A DNA stretch of 64,000 nucleotides, taken from the NCBI GenBank assembly GCA_019925795.1, contig CM034309.1, forward strand, positions 16,362,729-16,426,728, read 5' to 3'. The stretch is from Dendrobium chrysotoxum. Its lineage: Eukaryota > Streptophyta > Magnoliopsida > Asparagales > Orchidaceae. The notes below the pieces were generated by a model that was not told the origin of the DNA, ran no database searches, and saw only the letters and a list, made by a program, of their open reading frames with translations. Positions 61,001 to 64,000 of this stretch are shown here, one piece after another. Each line of letters begins with the position of its first letter. Within the stretch, counting starts at the first letter, position 1. The position numbers and the translations under genes were made by a program.

Positions 61001-63983
61001 ATTCTTTTCTGGGATGAGTCAGCACATTGTCGGACAATGTGAGCTCTCCCCTTTGGTATTTTCTTTCAAGCCAATCCTTGAAGACATAGCAATCTTCAAT
61101 TGGATGACTCATCACCCGATGATATGGGCAATAGTTTGGGTCGCCGCTATGTTTTGACTCCTCGGGTCTCTTGCACTCTGGCAGTTCTAAACCCGCTTTC
61201 AATGCCTGTCGAAACAGCTTGGCGACACTTTCCCTCTTGAATGAATATTCCTTATTCATTTTGTCTTTGAGGGAGGGGAACGTTCGATCACCAGTTCCCG
61301 TTGTTTGTCGCGGGCGTTCTCCACCGCCCTGATAGATTCGTGGTTTATCATTCCCCCCAAGTATCAGCTTCGGCTGGGGGTTAGGGTTGTAGACTTGCTT
61401 AGGCCTTTCTTGATATTGCATCGGCTGCTTGCCTTTGTCCACGTTGTAAATCACTTGTTTCTCCTTATCAGCTCTGGAGAAAAATATAGAGTCAGCCTCA
61501 CCTCTTCTAGCACCTGAGGCTTTAGCTTTCTTGGGTTTATCAGAATAATTTTCTGATTTTGACAAGTTCAATTTCTCAAACTTGGCCACTCTGTCCAGCA
61601 GGTCCTGAAATGTGGTGATAGTAGCCATGCACAGGAAGGGTTGCATTTTATCATCAACGTTTCCCATTAACAACTGTACGGCATGTTCTTCTTCAAGTTG
61701 TTGCTCACATTTCATGCTTAGATTGCGCCAGCGAGTGATGTATTTAGTCACTGATTCTTCATTCTTTCTCTTATTCAGAGCAAGGTCAGCGATCGTTATC
61801 TTCTCGGTCGCACTGGCAAATCTCTTCACGAATATATTCTCTAACTCTGCGAATGTCTTTACAGAGTCATTTGGTAGTTCGGCGTACCATTCGAAAGCAG
61901 CTGCTGTCAAACTGCTAACGAATTGTCGGAAGAGTAGAGCATCATTCCCTCCAGTATTCCCGCAGGTGGCTTTGAACTGCGCCAGGTGCTGTCTGGGATT
62001 TTTGTTGCCATCAAAAGTATTGAATTTTGGCACAAAATATCCCTTCGGGTATGGCACCTGATCATACTCTGCCGGGTACGGGCGACCTTTACCCACTAAC
62101 TTCTCTGCCTGATCAACAGCTATAATAGCCCTGATCCTTTCTGTAATGATCCCTTCAAGCTGTGCAGCAGTCACAGGCTCGGAGATACTTGCGATATTCT
62201 GCGGAGTAGGCTGACGAGTGGTATTCTGAGCCTCGTGGCCACCTTCAGGAGTGTCCCGTACTCCTGAGACTTGCGGCACTTGGAAGTTTGGAGGATCAGG
62301 GGGAGGATTGGGCATAGAACCAACTGCAGCATTTCTCTGCATGATCTGCATCATTGCCGTCATTTGGGTCATCATCTCTGTCATTTTCTCATGCAACTGA
62401 GAGATTTCCCTATCCTTGGCCCTCATTTGACGTTTCATTTGTCTCTGCATTTCTGCGAGCGTGACGTTCTCGTCAGCAAAGGGATTATCCTCAGCCTCTT
62501 CTCGCTCTTCTTGGGAATGGACACCTCTGCCAGTGGTGGACCCGGCTTCATGGCGTCGCCGATATACTTGTCTAGGCGGTGGTTGCCAACGATCGTCATC
62601 TTCATCATCGTCGTAGTAGGCCTCCTCTTCGACATTGATGTGTCTCACCATGTAGACCACCTCCATGTCCAAGGTGTTATTTACCTCTTCCAAGTCTTCT
62701 TCTATGTATTCCATATCTTCTTCTAGATTTTCTTCCATGTATTCTTCAATATTTTCTTCTCCCGTATCTTCTTCTCCTTCTTCTAGTACTCGGATCTCCG
62801 AGCGGCGGCGCCACTGGATCTCCGGTTCTTGGTTAGGCAGGAAGATCTCTTCGACCCGTGGGCTGCGGTCGAAGTTAGACTCTTCCTTGGGAGGAGTTGG
62901 TGAGCGACGGGATCCCCTGGAGGATTCTCCAAGGTGTCTACCGTTGGGAGGAGCGTCATCGTGGGCCTTCTTTTGGACCCACTTTTGACGTTGTTTGTAA
63001 CTGAGGGCGGATCTCCGGGAAGCAGTACCAGATGTCACGCCCAGATCAGTCTTTCTTTCGTTCTTTTCTTCTCTGCGAGGCCTTGGCCTCCAGATTTGTT
63101 TTCCCTTCCACCGGGACCTTTCGGCGGTGGATCCCTGAATGTGTGGTTCAGGTGTCACACCCCGATGTTCACCGTGCGGGGTGTATTTTCTTTCCTTTCT
63201 CTCCACAGCAAGAGACAGGCGCTCCCTTGGTGGAGTTCTCCTGGCTTCGACCCTCAGTGGCCGCTGGTACCTTCTCTTTTTCAGTCCTCTCTCCTTCACG
63301 GTCTTCAGGACTCTGTAGACTCGAGCTGAGAGAGTTTCAGGCTCCTTCTTCTTTTGAGGAGGTGGGACTTCAGGCTGTCGGTCCCAGAACGACTTTTTCA
63401 GCTCTCCAGTTGAGCTGTTTCTCTTTACCCACCTCAGGTCAGTAAACTTGTTCCGGGTAGGAACGTTGGATATATGCTCTGGAGCAGGCAGGTTCGAGGG
63501 ATGCACAGGCACTAATAGCTGCTGAGCTCGGAGTTCAGCATTCATCTTCCTTCTCTGTCTCCTGGTGGGCCTTCCTCCAGATGAGGAAGCCTCAGAAGTG
63601 TTCTTCACGGGTGCGGGCAACCCGGTTGGCAGATGTGTGGTGTTTGTCGTCACCACGGAGATCCTTCCTCCGGCTACAACCCTTTTGGTGGCCGGGATTT
63701 CTGGCTGCGACAGCCGTTCAAACACAGAGATCCTTCCACGAGGATTTTCAGCAGCTGCAAGTCGTTGTGCCGGCAGGTGCACACGACGAGTGGTAGTTCC
63801 AGCAGAGTGTGGCTTCCTGGCAGGCCCTTCAATATTTCTGCCATTCGTAAGAATGGCGGTGGCCCTTTCAACAACAGCAGGGAAGTCAATGCTACCAAAC
63901 TGGATGGTAGCTCCAGCATTCCCTGTCTCGATGATAGCATTTGCCAGTTGGATCCTGGCTCCTTGTCCCAGCTGGACAGTCAT
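55092..63983 (-). CDS. Gag-pro-pol polyprotein of a Tat-lineage Ty3/gypsy retrotransposon
   Basis: One uninterrupted frame of 2963 codons. It remains open upstream of the ATG at 63983, so it may start beyond the window. Residues 1-600 are a basic extension with an acidic stretch (about 398-431) and a coiled-coil-like MQRQMKRQ region (about 503-548). The gag core includes FEWYAELP (W699) and an atypical zinc motif starting at C952 (CPYHRVMSHPIEDC). The protease active site reads DPGSS (D1382). RT has FRDLNKACPKDDFPLP and catalytic YVDD (Y2031-D2034). A first RNase H fold follows, with the catalytic Asp position changed (YTAAL, about 2180). A second, complete RNase H starts at MYFDGASS (D2330) with NNEAEYEAL and FGDSQLV. 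Integrase has the zinc-binding region and catalytic D2681, D2742, E2778 (35 residues between the last two), then a GPF-type C-terminal end without chromodomain. Dual RNase H and no chromodomain place it in Tat. The intact frame suggests a young, possibly mobile copy. Confidence 0.97.
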   Translation of the reverse strand: MTVQLGQGARIQLANAIIETGNAGATIQFGSIDFPAVVERATAILTNGRNIEGPARKPHSAGTTTRRVHLPAQRLAAAENPRGRISVFERLSQPEIPATKRVVAGGRISVVTTNTTHLPTGLPAPVKNTSEASSSGGRPTRRQRRKMNAELRAQQLLVPVHPSNLPAPEHISNVPTRNKFTDLRWVKRNSSTGELKKSFWDRQPEVPPPQKKKEPETLSARVYRVLKTVKERGLKKRRYQRPLRVEARRTPPRERLSLAVERKERKYTPHGEHRGVTPEPHIQGSTAERSRWKGKQIWRPRPRREEKNERKTDLGVTSGTASRRSALSYKQRQKWVQKKAHDDAPPNGRHLGESSRGSRRSPTPPKEESNFDRSPRVEEIFLPNQEPEIQWRRRSEIRVLEEGEEDTGEENIEEYMEENLEEDMEYIEEDLEEVNNTLDMEVVYMVRHINVEEEAYYDDDEDDDRWQPPPRQVYRRRHEAGSTTGRGVHSQEEREEAEDNPFADENVTLAEMQRQMKRQMRAKDREISQLHEKMTEMMTQMTAMMQIMQRNAAVGSMPNPPPDPPNFQVPQVSGVRDTPEGGHEAQNTTRQPTPQNIASISEPVTAAQLEGIITERIRAIIAVDQAEKLVGKGRPYPAEYDQVPYPKGYFVPKFNTFDGNKNPRQHLAQFKATCGNTGGNDALLFRQFVSSLTAAAFEWYAELPNDSVKTFAELENIFVKRFASATEKITIADLALNKRKNEESVTKYITRWRNLSMKCEQQLEEEHAVQLLMGNVDDKMQPFLCMATITTFQDLLDRVAKFEKLNLSKSENYSDKPKKAKASGARRGEADSIFFSRADKEKQVIYNVDKGKQPMQYQERPKQVYNPNPQPKLILGGNDKPRIYQGGGERPRQTTGTGDRTFPSLKDKMNKEYSFKRESVAKLFRQALKAGLELPECKRPEESKHSGDPNYCPYHRVMSHPIEDCYVFKDWLERKYQRGELTLSDNVLTHPRKESTRVVTTSSVPPVEERKNEKKPAQEEQWETAVSKKTVKMLKQLEGVPGIKWKSPTEPVLNLKALPVAQAPTSKQFSNQAGPSKSGKKKSSKKKTKLKKPKEKKIATQRVMDSLDEYYQTARCPIKLADFMSELKIDEAEEADEDPLPTEVCRVISATPITLTKEKYVREMIVETCLATSSMDYSSEEDLYFPKTDESDPDIASQIGHVNLGGDSESTNESLDATMADSEENTPSNESDPEEIAQVQLRSGKILPPPLKKGISNKDKGKEIVVNEDIISEDPKKKHTPVKGIDYNILSHLRKIPAQLSIYDALVMSKDLRETLIQALKDPERYEAYFTERNLTEVLQARNEPFITFTEDDMMLGTADHNRPLYVTAESDDLVISRILIDPGSSINLMSLKALSSLCLNVEHLGPDKLMVHGFNEKGQKTLGSFMLPLVFGEFHTEAKFHVIDADTSFKALLGRPWLHEYGIVPSTLHQCMKYLRDGEEFRISGDIQPFAVHEATVYEDAQYFMPKKQKLSSSLKAQASNPKSAKQPEQKGERKQVGRKKATPTLPKEATTATSKERKRVPHLGSDTDEDNVTPAKSQRVCRSIDEWSREVAYSNDDYDYDSIYMNTVQEVFSRRIDSLSISDSVLVVTRIPLQYFKEIIQRDVHKVEELVTLYLPPIRKGIESGNIFYSVGKDEEVNRDWDHVFIDSEELLPTRIPRFNTKGIQRMLRKWINVPTPKRQLRMCLSLWYGRNPRPMRRKEMNAYKGIGFVRRKCIRKETCRAITCREVESNDVPDEEAYEAEGYDDQPLEAKPAPEELEDGGQAATMDELKEVNLGTEDDPRPTFISSLLPEDQVEEIKELLFEFRDCFAWTYAEMPGLSPEVAVHRLAVKPDVAPVKQPPRRMRLEIEEQVIAETKKLIEAGFIREEKYADWIANIVPVKKKNGQIRICIDFRDLNKACPKDDFPLPVSELLVDNTSNYDMFSFMDGSSGYNQIKMAPEDERHTSFRTPIGIFCYTVMPFGLKNAGATCQRAMTHIFDELIHQKVECYVDDLVVKSIDRKEHLNDLRIVFERIKKFDLKMNPLKCAFGVSSGKFLGYVVRHRGIEVDPNKIKAIIEMPPPRSLRQLRSLQGQLAFIRRFISNLSGRCQPFSKLMKKDVRFKWDEECQEAFDSIKRYLLNPPILAAPIPEKPLILYTAALEESLGALLAQHNEEGKENALYYISRRLIGAEVRYSPIEKHCLALIFAVQKLRHYMLSHKITLISRIDPLKFLMTRPALTGRLARWAVLLLQFDIVYMPQKAVKGQALADFLAAHPIPADSPLNDDLPDEQIMQVDEEEKLPFWEMYFDGASSIKSPKPPNLAKAQAGIGLVFIEPEGGIMRFSFSLTEPRTNNEAEYEALIAGLEIAIDIQITDLQIFGDSQLVINQVLGIYKICKLELAHYHRRALELLKQIPNVRMTQVPRGQNAKADCLAKLAKELANEDKRPPIFIAVENRRVLEPATLQFPQAEGIPGSSQQDATPVDPQHPQQITIKDQPGERPAVKRRRTGRFSESWLDCLDVEVEDDWRQPFVDYFKESKLPTDKSLAAQIRKRALRYAFVNNTLYRRAFDQMWLRCLGTKEADKIVTEVHEGLCGAHQSGPKMAAKIKRMGYYWPTMVRDCINHAKKCHECQIHGDVIHQPPNPLHPTIASWPFECWGTDIIGPIDPPSSAGHRFILAATDYFSKWAEAAPFREVTSEHVINFFTHNVVYRFGVPRRVISDNGTAFKSTKIYKFVDRHKIDWRYSSIYNPRANGLAEAFNKTLVKLLKKILTKNKREWHTKMAEALWAYRTTYKTPTKATPYSLVFGAEAVLPLEVELPSLRVAIQNELTQEQNSRLRIEELDALDEVRLQAQQNLEIYRGRMAKSFDRMVHPRSFQEGELVLVLRRPIIPHRKIGGKFVSNWEGPFVIEKVYQGGAYQLIDLHGQRPMPPINGRHLKKYHA

Positions 63984-64000
63984 TGGTGTATTCTGTAGAT

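Noticed and set aside
61305..63998. Long plus-strand frames opposite the polyprotein
   Set aside because: Shadows of the minus-strand coding frame without their own domains.

Overview
The window looks like plant nuclear DNA, most likely a flowering plant with a repeat-rich genome. The evidence is one intron-containing splicing-factor-like gene standing in about 63 kb of layered transposable elements: an RTE-type LINE family with (TTG)n tails, Ty1/copia elements with an initiator-Met-tRNA primer site, and a Ty3/gypsy element of the Tat lineage. I cannot name the species.

Layout. 1-935: piece of an RTE LINE (minus). 936-9440: AT-rich DNA plus the only host gene, a U2AF-large-subunit-like protein on the minus strand (coding exons 7909-6575 and 6484-6347, later exons not found). 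9441-11445: AT-rich DNA with a small RTE relic. 11446-16221: complete 4.8-kb solo LTR (copy A) with 5-bp target duplication. 18325-26341: decayed copia element split by a near full-length RTE insertion (21316-24328, 14-bp target duplication). 28577-30760: third RTE copy. 31452 to about 36960: LTR-like repeat D, of which the last 3 kb is an array of short hairpins. 38653-45200: minus-strand copia relic split by solo LTR B (39056-43743, TSD tctaa). 45200-47601: repeat-rich intergenic DNA. 47602 to the window end: 3' LTR (copy C, 5.6 kb), 3' spacer and uninterrupted gag-pro-pol frame of a Tat-lineage element on the minus strand, whose 5' LTR lies beyond the window.

How it fits together. A, B and C are one family: all start TGTTGACC or TGTTAACC, end CCCACA and share the same internal order (short U3 with TATA-like box, GA microsatellite, about 400-700 bp of TTAATTA-rich DNA, hairpin array, 21-bp invariant box, TTGAACTCAA-rich tract, conserved 1.4-kb 3' part). 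The 2963-residue polyprotein next to C shows which element made them.

The most unusual material is structural. The LTRs carry arrays of small hairpins whose arms differ between copies yet still pair. The spacer between pol and the 3' LTR carries three copies of a 20-bp-stem hairpin, one with a compensatory base-pair change, each preceded by a tract resembling the polypurine tract. Region D carries dozens of hairpins with CAAA-type loops. Boundaries of decayed elements are approximate because I could not run alignments.
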